Shown here one piece after another: positions 48,245-60,671 of a DNA stretch of 64,000 bases (the stretch's first letter is position 1; each line of letters starts with the position of its first letter). A model generated the notes under the pieces. That model saw only the letters and a program-made list of their open reading frames with translations, searched no databases and had not been told where the DNA came from. The stretch comes from Rhabdornis inornatus (Eukaryota; Chordata; Aves; Passeriformes; Rhabdornithidae): the NCBI GenBank assembly GCA_013397075.1, contig VWZS01009726.1:1235256-1299255 (forward strand), read 5' to 3'. A program made the position numbers and the translations under genes.

Positions 48245-50460
48245 CCAGTGCAAACCATAAGCTCTGACTTATCACCCTGAAAACACAAACACACACAATG
48301 GCTATACAAAACCACATCCTGATTCCTGACCAGTTGTGTATAAATTCTCAACCCTGCTCAGCTGGGTAATAATAAGAAATCAGCATCTATGTATGCAAAC
48401 ATGTAGCTGCAAGAGAGGGGATAAACAAGGAAGAGAAAACAAAAAGGTAATGTAATGTCAAGTAAGATCTAGGTACAAGAAGGATTATGAACAGAAAACC
48501 AATATAATAGTTTCAAAACAGTACATATGCCATGAAGGTCTTCAGCAGCATTTTGTGGTCTGCTCAAACATTTTGCTTTGCTTGCAACTTCTCAGTAGCT
48601 ATGAAATAAAAGGCCTCTATTGAATTCTGTGCAACAACTGCTGCTCCAAATGGCTGTATTTGGCAAATAGCAAATACAAAAAGTAAATATTTTAAAAATG
48701 GGAGGTGACCATCACATTCATGATATCAGTTTTCTATATCTTTCTCCGACATTAAAGGATGATTCATTATGATAGCTATAAGCTATCTCAACATGCGCAA
48801 TAATCAGATAGTTTATGTGATTCTCAGGTGGACAAAGGCAAAAAGCAATTTTATTCTCACAGTTTATCGCTATAATCCTAGTAATTAACTCCTCCTTATC
48901 ACATATAGATCTCAAATACAAGAGTAAACTGTCACTGCCTTTTGTTGTATAAATCTCTAACATCATTCCATATCACAGTTTAGGATACACAGCACAGTTA
49001 GCCTAATGTAATTAAAAGTAGCAAACTGAGTCTCTCACAGGCTTTACCAGTTGAGCTTTAACAGTTTGCCTCTGTTCAACTTGTCGAAAGATTTCACTCC
49101 TGAGTATATCCTATCATATAGCCCAGCAGATCCTACAGAAACAAATGAGCAAAGCAAATGTATCTATGTAAGCAAAGTGTAGAAGTCTGATATCATAGCA
49201 GCTTTTTACCTTTCCAACTGTAGAATACCAAAATTATGCAGTGAAACTCATGGTGGACTTTTTTTTTTCAGAATCAAGGAGAGGAAGATCAGCAAAATTT
49301 GTATCACGTCTAATTTTTGCAGTGTTACTCACTGCGGTTGTAGGCATTCTGCTGTTTATGAAAAGTCCAATATTTGCATCTTTAGGAATGAAGATGAAAT
49401 AAACTGAAATGGTGTGTGAGGAGGAGCGGAATGGAGAATAAGTGTTCTGCACCCACAGAAGAGTACTTAGGAAAACAGTCTGCTGTTGTTCAAAATAGCA
49501 GAATTTAACTTGTGATTATAATTGGCAATGATGCAGTTATAATGAGGGGAAGAATACTGAAAGGGTGCTAGTTTGTGGCCTAGATACATTAGAATAAATG
49601 AAATAATAATACTGATTTTGCATAAATGCTTGCATAAATATTGCATGTTGGGTAGCAGGAACTGTTTGACTGATTTTGGGTCTCCTTTCACTTGACTGCA
49701 TATCTTACCTGCAAGAGTTATGTTATAAACACACCCAGAAATCCTCTATGTTTCCATTGCTTCAGTTTATATCCTGGCATTTACTAGATATTATGTTGTA
49801 TTTGCTGCTATATTGTGAATCAACCTACTTATTAACTAAAAAAGATAGTAAGATAAATAAATAATTCTTCAGCAGCCAATCATGAAGTGCATAGCTTAGT
49901 TTCTCATACAGTGTGCCTATTAATTGGTAAAACTCATCAAATTAAGTTAACTGGTGTTTCTGCTCTATGGCAAAAAGTATAAACACAAAGCATGTCAAGC
50001 AGTCCCCCAAACAACGTTGTATTCCCTGCAAAAAATCACAATGCTTCATAATCCAAATTATTTGCCAGCAGAGTAACTGATACTGAGATGTTACAGTACT
50101 CTTCTCATAGTTAAGACAAACACCAGGTTAGTCTTACACTGCTTTGGTTTAGTATTATTGCAGTCTGCACTGGTATTCCTCTGCCTAAAAATTACAAGAT
50201 ATACGCTGAATATAAAGTAGGTTCCACCTTCAAACTTGGAAAGAGAATTGTCCTATTTTTTTAATGCAGAACATCAGAAAAATTATTTGGCTAAAATATT
50301 GCTGGTTTGTTTCTCATGTTTTTGGACCTGTGTCAAAAGTAACTTTTTATTGGTCCATGATACTTCCCATAAATTTTATTTCTTTGTAGTCATATGTGCC
50401 AGTTACATTAAAAAAAAGAAATCCAATGAAGAAATTTTGCTGTCTGGAAAATATGGACTC

Positions 50461-50508
50461 AATTCTCCTTCTATCAGTATCAACAATTCTCCTTCTATCA
50501 GTATCAAC
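50461..50508. repeat. Perfect 24-bp tandem duplication
   Basis: The 24-bp unit beginning AATTCTCCTTCTATCAG occurs twice without a mismatch (50461-50484, 50485-50508). A partial third start (AATTTT) follows. Recent duplication. Confidence 0.96.
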
Positions 50509-51001
50509 AATTTTATTGCCATTGATTTGAGAAGAAATAGTTACGTTCTGTGTGATTACACAGGTATGGCATCTCTTTATATTTCTTCAGCAATTTTCAC
50601 TTAAAGCAAATTGCAGACCTTTGCAAACATCACGAGGAACTTCGACACTGAGCTCCACCTAATCTTGTCTGATTAAAAAGCTAATGCTCTATTCAGGTGC
50701 TGAGTTTATTGTCTTCAAGATTTCAGCCTGCAGTCATCTCAAGTTAGTTTCTCCTTTCAATTTTCAAGGTGAAGCTGTTTTTACTGTCTGCATCATTAAA
50801 TACAATAAAAAAACACTTACTAGCTGCCTTCTAAATTCTCATTAAGTTGATAAGTAGAATGATCTTATTCTTGGTAATTATTTCCTACTTGGAAACATAG
50901 GTTCAGCTACAGAATCTTCAGAAACAACATGTTTGTTTATTTGCATGACAGATTTTGATGCATGTAAATATAAACAGAAAGGTAATCCATTTCTCAACAT
51001 T

Positions 51002-51706
51002 CGTCTTAGGTTGCAATGCAGGATGTAACCAAAGGTATGTATTCTGTCACCATCTGTTAAAACCAGGTGGGGCAGTGCTCTTTATCTTTTCCACAACCCA
51101 TTCTTCCTCCAGGGAGATGTCTGCTGTTAATGGGCCTTTGAGTCCCACTGTAGGACTGATAAAATTACATCATCCCATTGTGAGATGCTCCACCCAGGGG
51201 GAGGAGACAAGCATTTCCTGTTTGAATATAATCTGAGATTTGGATCACCACAGTCAGCCTTTTTCCACTGGATTCCCAGAGGATAATCAGACCCTTCTAC
51301 ACCATCACTGGACCTTTGGGGGAAAACTTCACCCTTCAACAGGACCACTGCTTCAATTGAACCACATCTATCATCCAGGAGGACTGCAGCCACCATTTAA
51401 TTGGACTGCTACCAACACCCTGACTGACGGGATGTCAGGTTGTGTTCTAACTCAGTTAGTGGTTTTTTGTACTACTGCATTTTATCTTAATTTTCCTATT
51501 AAATTGTTGTTTGTTTGGGTATTTTATATTTACACATACTAGTAAAGAACTGTTATTCCTGTTTCCACATCTTTGCCTAAGAGCCTCTTAATTTCAAAAT
51601 TATAATAATTCAAAGGGCAGGGGTTTATATATGCCATTTCAAGGGAAGCTCCTGCCTTCCTTAACAGATTTTTTTTTTGAAAGACATTGTCTTTCAAACC
51701 AAAACA
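51002..51706 (+). mobile_element. Solo LTR of an endogenous retrovirus (passerine-type), ~705 bp
   Basis: I recognise this as an avian, probably passerine, ERV LTR from several blocks: GTCTTAGGTTGCAATGCAGG, TTTGGATCACCACAGTCAGC, GGAGGACTGCAGCCACCATT, AGTAAAGAACTGTTATTCCT and TCTTTCAAACCAAAACA. A poly(A) signal ATTAAA lies at 51498-51503. It ends in CA; the start seems to be CG where TG is expected, a simple transition. No internal viral genes or second LTR are seen. Nearby open frames such as 51240-51542 are LTR sequence. Class and exact ends are uncertain. Confidence 0.75.
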
Positions 51707-51708
51707 AC

Positions 51709-51709
51709 N
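51709..51709. other. Ambiguous base (N) at LTR/CR1 junction
   Basis: A single N lies three bases after the LTR end and directly before the CR1 fragment. Another isolated N is at 59573. Confidence 0.99.
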
Positions 51710-52306
51710 ATGCCCCCAGGACAGGGTTGGCCCTCCTGGCTGCCAGGGCACTGCTGGCTCGTGTTTAACTTGTCATCGACCCGGGGCCCCAGGTCCCTTT
51801 CCACAGTGCTGTTCTTCATCCTCCCCTTCCCCAGCCTACACACACAACCAGAGTTGCCAGGTGCAAGAATCTTGCACTTCCCCTTCTTAAACATCCCATG
51901 GTTTGTGATTGCCCACTCATTTCCTGAGGATTTTCACATGTTGTTTCTTCCTTCGAGGAAGTCAGTAGCTCCTTCAAATTTTGTTTCACTGGCAAACTTG
52001 CTTAGCATCTGTTCCAGTCCCGTGTCCAAGTTTGGGAAGATGTTGAGGAGCACCAGGCTGAATATGGAGCCCTGCAGAACCCCCCTAGTGACAGGTCACC
52101 AGTCTGATGTCGCCCCAGTCACTGTATCACTGTAACACATTGTGCCCCACCCTTGAGCCAGCTGCTCATCCATGGCATGATCTATTCTTTCAGCTGTGAG
52201 CTGGATGTTTTGTCCCAGAGCATACCATGAGAGACAGTATAGAAAACTTTGTTGAAACCCAGGAAAATTCAACCAGCTGGATTCCTTTGATCAACAAGGT
52301 GAGTTA
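51710..52306 (-). mobile_element. CR1 LINE fragment, minus strand, reverse-transcriptase region, 3' truncated
   Basis: On the minus strand it starts near 52306 and gives ORF2 reverse-transcriptase remnants: MDEQLAQGWG-like and GVLQGSIFSLVLLNIF. A decayed catalytic box follows, FASETK where family members have FADDTK. It then reads into GAAAGGGACCTGGGGCCCCG, GAGCCAGCAGTGCCCTGGCA and CCAACCCTGTCCTGGGGGCA. It stops exactly at the LTR end/ambiguous base 51709, without the usual CR1 3'UTR and tail. The last part is nearly the same as the CR1 copy near 18.05 kb. Confidence 0.85.
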
Positions 52307-52462
52307 TTTTAAAGGACTAGGTATTTAGAAGATCCTAGCTTGCTGTACAAATTTTTGAACAATGACATTTTCTTAGCTTACAGAATGAAGAAGTGTACAT
52401 TGCAAAATATACTAGAATTTATATTAAAATTATATCAATTTAAAACTCCCTAATGTTCTTGT

Positions 52463-52533
52463 TGTTAGAATAGTTGCCACTATTCTAAGTGGCAGCTTAG
52501 AATATGAGTATGTGAGTGGCAACTATTCTAATA
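52463..52533. repeat. Inverted repeat with perfect 17-bp arms and nested 9-bp hairpin
   Basis: TTAGAATAGTTGCCACT (52465-52481) is exactly reverse-complemented by AGTGGCAACTATTCTAA (52515-52531). Within the left arm, TTAGAATAG (52465-52473) also pairs with CTATTCTAA (52480-52488). It lies directly next to the larger palindrome at 52536. Confidence 0.95.
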
Positions 52534-52535
52534 CA

Positions 52536-52619
52536 CACTGGAGATGTGTGTATTTTCTTATTCAAGCGGGATGATATAAAACATCCCGCTTGAATAAGAA
52601 AATACACACATCTTCAGTG
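52536..52619. repeat. Near-perfect 38-bp inverted repeat with 8-base loop
   Basis: The inner 32-bp arms (52542-52573 and 52582-52613) are exact reverse complements, starting AGATGTGTGTATTTTC and closing at GCGGGATG/CATCCCGC around loop ATATAAAA. Five further outer bases (CACTG/CAGTG) pair after one G/T mismatch. As RNA this would be a very stable hairpin. It matches no transposon terminus that I recognise. Confidence 0.97.
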
Positions 52620-55455
52620 GATTTAAATACAAAGCCATAATCGTAATCAACAAGTACATTTGTGCTCTAAATATGTTCTTAGGGCCATCACTTATATCCC
52701 TGAAGTTCGTGGAGTTTTGATCATTCTGGTTAGCATGACCAGGATCAGCAGCTGTAACAGATTTTTAGCCCAAACGCATTGTTCTGTCATTATATTTACT
52801 TGAAGTTCATTAAATTTTTCAAAAATTTTAGCAGAAGTGTCATACCAGTAGGAAAGTTGGGTAATCAGGGCAACACCTAAACTTCCAGAGTGAAAACTGA
52901 CTTACTAGTTTTAGTGAGGCAGACCCCAAATCTTATAAGGACAAATATTATTATTTTCCGTATTCAGGAACAATTTCTGCTTTTCTCAGTTGCTAACTGA
53001 AAGTGCTTTCAATGTGCATGATTCTTAATTAGTTCAGTCTCCCTGGTAACTGCTGGGAGAATAGAGACCATTGTTATCCTATGGTTGTGTACAGCAGTCC
53101 CCATTGTGGGAGGATACAGAGAAATGGGACTGACCTTCAAGAAAACCAGTAAACAATTACTCTAGAGGAAATTTCAAACTGTTGTGTAGCAGTGAAGTGC
53201 TGCAGCTGTTGTTACTTCACCTTCACTTTTGAGTTTTCCCTAAATAAGTGTTTAACAGAAGAAAATGATTGTACCTTCAACTTATATTTCAGAGATCATA
53301 TTTTCTTGAATAAAGTGTTATTGCACTTAAAAATAAAAGGTCGTTTCCCCTTTCAGAATAGTGCTCTAAAAATACAAGAAGATTAAATACACCAATACTT
53401 AAGTTTATTAATTTACTTACTTGAGGTAAGTGTCTCAAATAGCTGGGTAGTTTGTTTCCCAAAATTTAGGAAGAGCTTTCTAAAGGACTTTTAAAGGTTG
53501 CAAGGTTAACAATAAGAAGTAATCATGAAACAATTGAGGACTATAACAGAAGTGCAGGCAACATGAATCCACAAATTTAAATTGTAGTCTAGAGGCTAAA
53601 CAAATAAATGCATGCAATGAAGATTCTGAATTGAGAGAACTTTTGGGGGACTTTGATGTTTCAAAAGCATCATTAATGCTCAGACACGAGTGATACTAGG
53701 GATGTGAGAGATCAGAACCTTAATTTCTGAGGTATTTATTAGTAAAAACCTTATTAGCAGCCAGTAAAAAATGATTGGGATTAAACAATGACAAACCTTA
53801 CTTAACTGGAATAGTCATATACAAAGAGCACATACCTAGATCTCTCTTACAAAATACAGAATCATCACATGAATTGCCCATCACTGCAAGCAAAACTTTA
53901 CGTTGTTTAATAAATTAGTGTGAATTTTACTTTCTTTACACATTACATGAGAAGCTACATAAAGTCAGGCTGGCCCTTGAATTGAGGATTGTCAAGAATA
54001 TATGCTGCAGAGTTTTTTTTGGGTTTTTTTACATCCTAGCTTCATTTGCACTTGATGCAAAACTTCTCATTAAGAAGAGAGTGACACCTTCTTTTCACGA
54101 TTTCACCAAATTGTATCCTGAATTGTAAAACCACTTCTAGCAAAATTGTCCCTGCAGCTTGATGCAAGCTACAATCATCTCTATCGTCATATTAAAGAAA
54201 TCTAAAGAGCATTACTTCATTTGGTTACATTCTCATGTTTCACCCCAAAGGCGATGCCATTCATGGCCAGTGAACTTTTTTTTGTCTAGTCGTAACAGGA
54301 AAAAGTACCTTCTGGTTTAGATGTGTTCGACAGAAGCTATAAATGCAGCTCTCAGTCACCACAGATAGAGATTAAATGACTGATAAAAGCTCCTGCAATT
54401 AAGTCTGGGTTGACTTTCTGTTTTAAAATCCACCATGAAGTCTGTAATATTTCAACACCTTAAAATAGTCTGGACTTTTGTGAATAATACAGTATATTCT
54501 CTTTCCTTTTTTAAAAAAAAATTCTTTTGAATATAGTTTTTCCTGATTTTTCTCTTTTCTTTTCTAAACCCAATGTACTGATTTCTGCCTCTACCTACTG
54601 AGTTGAAAATAATATTTTCCTGTCTAGAACTTACATGTAGGAGGTAACATTGTCAAGCTGCTAATAAACGGAGCATTTTCACTATCTTAAAAAATCATAC
54701 TCTGTGTACATTTAGAAAATCTTTATTGAGCATGCAGAGAAATTAATTTTCATAACCTCATTCATCATGAGATTGATTCCATCATTTAACTTCAAGGGAT
54801 GTTGTTTCCCATCCCACAAACCCAATCATGTCTGTGTAGGTGTACTGTGATGCCTGTACATAGCAGGAGGAAAACCTGCCATCTTCATTTCCATAGTACC
54901 TCTCATGCCAAAATTACTTCAAAGCACTGTAATAATCCAGTCAAGAAAAACAGAAATTTATGTCCTACAGTAAAATACAATATTTTAAATCATTGTTCTA
55001 TGGCTATATATAAAGTTAGAATTGATATTTTAAATGAAAATGGTGAAGATTTATGGTCAAAATTAATTGTCTTGTTTCAGTTAAAAAAATTGTGAGTATA
55101 CACCAGTGGAACACAAAATAATTCAGGAGCTGAAATTTTCCTTCCCTCAGCTCATAGCCTTTCAGTCTCATTTTTACCCAATGACTGCCTGTAAGAGTTT
55201 TCCTCAGAGTAGAATTATTGAAAGATGAACAGGAAAATGTTAGAATAATACTTTCAAACACATTATAGTGTTAGTTAAATACCACTAAATTAATTTTAAA
55301 AATTCATTTAAAAAAGAAGAAAAATTTCTATAGAAAAAGATGATTAATTGCTACAACTTCTGATTCAGGTATTTTCCAACTAAGAGTTTTCCTTTTGTCA
55401 CTTGTTAAAAAAACTCCACAGTAATAATTCTTTCCAGAACAAATACATCAAAGAA

Positions 55456-55471
55456 TAAAGAGGGCGCTGTC
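55456..55471 (+). promoter_or_regulatory. Partial CTCF-like motif, forward orientation
   Basis: AAAGAGGGCGCTGTCT carries the right half of the CTCF core (AGAGGGCGCTGT) but lacks the CCAC on the left. Weak candidate. Confidence 0.25.
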
Positions 55472-57056
55472 TGTATTAGCAAGTGACACAGGGCAGAGCA
55501 GTGAAATTGGTGGTGATGAGCACAGATGTTCTTCATGACTCTGCTGCCCAGCTTGGTCCCCTGAGCTGTATGACCATCATGTTTTGGCCACTTTTGGGGT
55601 GCTGGCTCAGCCTTCTCTGAGCCCATTGTGGAAACCAGAACAAAAGTAAGTGAGCTGGTCACTCCAAAACTGGAAAACCAATGAAGATGCATTTTTAATT
55701 GATTTTCTGATGTATATTGAACCAATATCATGATCTAATAGTAGAATAGTGTTGTAGAAAGCAATTTTTTAAAGAAAGAGCATCTTAAAGGAAAAGCATT
55801 TGGACACGTGAAAATCAGGATGGTGAGGGGAATTAAAGCTTTTTAAAGTTTGCCAAAGCTTGCTTATAAAAATGTCATTTTTCTACAGAGAACATAACTA
55901 TTTTTATAGCCAAGTTTAGGATTTACATATTAATTAGAACCAAATGTAACTAAGTATTACTGTGCCCAAACTTGCCAAATTTGTCCCTGGAAAAAACACG
56001 GAGTCTTCCCTGACTTACCTTAGGATTTACCTGAGCTAAATTCTCAGGTCAGATACTCAAATTATGTAAGGTGTAGATGCTTGTTGGGCAAAAAAGACTG
56101 TGGATGTTGCTGAAGTAAAGACAGAAATCACCTTTCCTATACGTCTGTGATCCAGTGAAGCAGGACAGGTGCTAGTAATAAAACTTCTAGAGATAGGCAG
56201 CAGTTGGGTTTACTGCATTAATTAAAAATCGAATCAATATTACATGAGAAATGTATTGTAAATATTGCTACTTAGCTGACTGCTTCAAATGATCACCATA
56301 CAAATATACAAAGAAACAAAATGTCATTAGTCTCTATTTTCTTTTATTGGAAAATGTTAAGTAGCAGTAATAAAAGTCATGCATTGAAAAACGTGAGTTT
56401 TCACTCTGTGGTGACCCCTATGCTCCTTGTCTTCACTAGTATCACAAACATACGAAGGTTGCAGTATACAGTGGAAGAGTAAAATAGTAAGAGCTTGTTG
56501 GAACAAAAGCTGCTCTTGAAAGCCATGCTAGCCTCTTTAGAGCCTACCTCTAACTCCTTTTAAGTGCACAGGAGACTTTTACTAACAGTATTGGATTTTG
56601 GGTCAGGCCCCTTATCATTCCTGAACAACTCATCAAGCAAATACACAGACAAAACTTATACCATAATCATAACCCATACCTTAACTAAAAGACAGAAGAC
56701 AGTGAAATGTGTTATTTGAAATTGAATACGCCCAAAACACACAAGAAAAGAAAGCTGACAAATCAGGAGCTGCTTCCAATTTCCGCCTATGTGATAAAGT
56801 CATCACCACCACCACCACTGGAGTCAAAAATCTATAACCCCTGATTTTCATGAACAATTTCATGTTTGCTTATGTCCCTAAACCGTCACAGCTATCTCAT
56901 CATCCTTATAATGTTTGAAATGTAGCTCATAGCTTTCTGTTACAGCAAGCATCAAAAGCAAGTAAATTAATCAAAAGCAACTTGTGAAAACAAACTCCTT
57001 ACAGTTCTCAACTTGAAAAAGACTTTTATCATCTATGAGTTGCTGTAGTCTGGAGG

Positions 57057-57153
57057 GGAAATAAAAAACACAACCAAAAAACCAAAGCAAATTAAAACCA
57101 ACCAAACAAAAAACCCCAACTGAGCAACTGAGCAAGCAAGCAACCAACCAACC
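57057..57153. repeat. A/C-rich low-complexity tract
   Basis: Irregular CCAAA, AACCAA, GCAAGCAA and CCAACCAA units. No element body adjoining. Confidence 0.85.
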
Positions 57154-57789
57154 GTTAAAAGGAAATAACATTTATTATTGACTAATGTGCACAATGTAAA
57201 CAGCAAAAAAACCATTCTTAACTGTAGGTCCATACTTTAAATTTCATTTAACATAGTTTATTATTTCAAATGTGGTCCCGGAGAAAAGGCAAGGATCAAG
57301 ACAGCCATTGCAGTATCTAGGGCTCACATCTACAAGTCATGCTCTGCAGCTGATGCTAATGCAGATTCATTAGAAATAAATCATTTCACCAGAGGTACAA
57401 TCTGAAGGGTTTTAAATAAAAGGACTACATCAAATCAGTCCTTCTTAAAAAGAGTTTCACCTTTATCTTCTGTATATTGCTGTGAAACTACATGAAATAC
57501 ATTCCTATATGTACAAATACCATTAACTCAAGAATACAATGACTTATTAAAAAATTATTATCACCAATGCCTCATTAGAAAGATGAAGTTTGTTTTTCCT
57601 TTGTTGCAAACTTTTATTCCAACTGGAAACTACAGACGCTTCTGTTTTTAATATAACAGTGCAAATCTCTACCTTCTTTAATAGCGGACAATAATTCAAG
57701 CTATGTTCATTTACCCTGCTAGTCTCTGTGCCTTTTTTTCACAGCTGACTTCATTCTATAAAGGAGATACAAAACATAAGAGTCAGAAA

Positions 57790-57925
57790 GAATTGAAATG
57801 AAACTGATTTAGTCCATTCTCTTGCCCAAAGACAAGATCTAAACTATTCACAGCACCTGTCTAAATCTTCAGTGATAAAGATACCACAATCTGTCCAGGC
57901 CATATACTTCAGTATTTAATTATCA
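57790..57925 (-). mobile_element. Ancient CR1/L3-like 3' remnant, minus strand
   Basis: TTTAGTCCATTCTCTTGCCC, CACAGCACCTGTCTAAATCT, TTCAGTGATAAAGATACCAC and AATCTGTCCAGGCCATATAC resemble the reversed 3' part of old amniote CR1/L3 elements (the CCAGTGATGGAGATTCCACA type). Strongly diverged, limits approximate. Confidence 0.5.
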
Positions 57926-60671
57926 AATTGTGAAAACACTGGCTTTGTTTTTCTTTTTTTTTTTTTTCTCCTGTAATGCTTAACATGAATCTTTCTTCCT
58001 CCAAACTGAGCTCTGATTTTTGTCTCAGAACAAACTGGTGTTTGCCTTCCCATTTTCAGATATGCTCAACATATTTGAACACAAGCCATCCTACCTTTGG
58101 TTGTACAGCCAGAATTAATTTTATGTTATTTTGCTCATTTATATTTCTGTAAAGTTCATTTTGTTCAGGTTGCTAGGCATATCATGTTTTCTTTTCCAGC
58201 AGCTTGTTCTTGCTGTATCAAGTTTTGCAGCGTGCTTATCTCCGCTGATTCTCAAGTTGTCCAAAATTCTAATGACATATGGTCATGAAAACTGAGAAAA
58301 AAATCCACTCCATTTTAGTCTTTTTCAGTTTCAAACATAGAGGACATACTACCTCATTTATCTTACTGAAGATACTTTTATTTAAGCATCTAAACGTTAT
58401 ACTTGATTATTGATTGTAGTATGACAGTTCTGATGGATATTCAGGATAGCTATAAATACTCTCTCATCCTTCTTTGCAAATCTGTCATTTGCTATTCTAT
58501 TTTCTTGTTTTATTATTCCAAGCTTCTTCACACTGAAATATATCTGCATTTATTGTTGAAAGTATTTTTTCTAAGGATCTGCTGGCATTCTGAGATCTTT
58601 ATTCCATTATGATCCTTTACTATGGGATTTTTTACTAATAGTACTTTTATTTTCGTCCCAGAAATCATGAGTTCTGTAATTTCATTACCACAATCATCAG
58701 TGTTGCTTTTCATCTTCAAATTCACACAGAACTCTATACTGACAATTTCAATGTTAGATGCATTTCACCTTGTTTTAACTTCTTATGTTGAAATAACAAA
58801 TGTGGTCAACACATTCCAAGACCTTGTTAATATTTTGCATCTTGCTACACGCTGTACTTCTACCCAAGTTCAGCTTAGCCTCAAATGATTTCATCTGCCT
58901 CACCACCTTTGCCTGATGTTTCATCCTGGCTGACCACAAAAGCACCTATGTGATTTTTCCCTTTTATCACTGCTATGGACTTTACAGATTCTGCTACTCA
59001 GAACAAGCTTGGGTGCCTCAATATATGGAATATACTACTTACTCCTCTTCTTTCACTGTCATTCCTAATAACATTTCATATTCTATATTCATATTTGAAT
59101 CATGGGACTTAACTACTCTTAGGCCAAACAGACGATTTTTATCTGCTTAATTTGTTTTTGTACTCACTTCTCAAATGGGTGTATTACTAACTGCATTTCC
59201 CAACAGTGCAGGATGACAGCATGGTTTTTTAAACCTGGTGAATGCATAGCACTAAAACAAATTACCCACATTAATAAATAATAATATTAAGGGTAATAGA
59301 ACTTTTCTAAAAATCGAAAGTGTCTGATGCAAATTTTAGATGCAAAATTTTTAAGCAGCTCAATAATGTTGATAAGTTGTCCAGCTGTGCTAATATTATT
59401 ATTATCCTGTCATCAAATACTTATCCCACTGTCAAAGTGTATTTATATTACTATGTTGTTATTGCCTTAGGAAAAAATATTTTTAATTGGTTTATACACC
59501 TGTACTTCTAAATTATACCAGAAAAATTAATGGACTATCTGGTACAATTATAAAGGTTTACTTATATTTTCANAGTATGTCTGTTATGTCTGATGCAACA
59601 GCTACTCAGAATCACAATAGGGAAACTTAGAAAAATTAAACGGTCGCAGAACTATGAGCAAGAATTTTCTCTGAAAATCCACATTTCAAGCCACAAAGTT
59701 CCCTAACAGGATACATGTAGGTAGTGAAATAGAAAGTAAAGCAGTATGTTATGATTTATTAGGCTCTTCTGTTGATCAGATAGAGAGAAATCACGCTGTC
59801 TATAGTAGCTACTAAGATGGACAGCTTTCAAATAAGCTTTTTCCTGAATAAAAGATGTAAGACATTGTTCTTCCATATTCTGAGGGCTGTTCACCCCTGC
59901 AGACACGCAGTATACAGATTAAACTTTATTACTCCAGCTGAGGCTGTACTTTGCCCACTGAGTGATTCATCTTTGCAAGAGAGAAAGCAGTATTTGCACC
60001 ATTAACCTTCCCCGAGACTTTGCAGGGGGAAGTTTTCCTCATCGTTTTTATATGATTACATAAGAGTCTAGGTATGGAAACCAGCCTAGACAGAAATACA
60101 TCTGTGTGTACGTCCTGGCCATGGACCTTGTGTCTGCAGTCGTATCCATTTAGGGCACAGCACAGGCCCTAAATGATGCTTTAAGACAACTGCAAACTGT
60201 TTTCATCCTTTTCTGCGAATCTTTCTATTATCAGAATGAATATGTTCTAAATTGTGTTAGCAGAAGCGGACACAATGTAGAACTGCTCATGAATCCTAAA
60301 ATAGTTTACTTGAAAGAGTTTGTACCTTTGAGAAAATCTTGCTGTGAGCAGTGAGGTAACTGCTGGTGCACTAGAACAATCTGTAGAAACAAGATTGATC
60401 TACTAACATGTAGAGATTTGTTCTCCAAAATCAAAATAATAACTTGTTAAATGTATTTACTTGGATTTTTTTTCTTTAATACCTTTATGTGGGCCTTAAA
60501 GAAATACAAAACAAATCAAATGGAAGTCAGATCCCCATGTCAGTTCAAAAACTAGTAGGAAAACAAAATACTATCCATTTTTAAGGCGAGGTAACGTAAA
60601 AAGATAAAGAACAAACAGCATAACAAGATCAGCATTAAACTCATGTGTTCAGTTGTTCTACTCTTCCATTA
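57926..60671. other. Intergenic, no gene recognised
   Basis: AT-rich, beginning with a T tract at about 57950-57968 and containing one isolated N at 59573. Short open frames only. Nothing recognised. Confidence 0.55.

Larger units (their letters stand above)
47823..51001. other. Intergenic, contains assembly gap and inverted repeat
   Basis: AT-rich unique sequence with no gene recognised. A 40-base N gap (48165-48204), a palindrome beside it and a 24-bp tandem duplication are listed separately. An apparent frame across the gap (48139-48351, minus) is an artefact of reading through the Ns. Confidence 0.6.
52620..57789. other. Intergenic, no gene recognised
   Basis: Five kilobases of AT-rich sequence. 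A partial CTCF-like motif (55456-55471) and an A/C-rich tract (57057-57153) are listed separately. No exon or well-preserved repeat seen. Confidence 0.55.

Noticed and set aside
48139..48351. Frame reading through the N gap
   Set aside because: Artefact of translating Ns.
51677..52135. 152-codon frame spanning the N at 51709
   Set aside because: It runs antisense through a CR1 fragment and across an ambiguous base, so it is not a gene.
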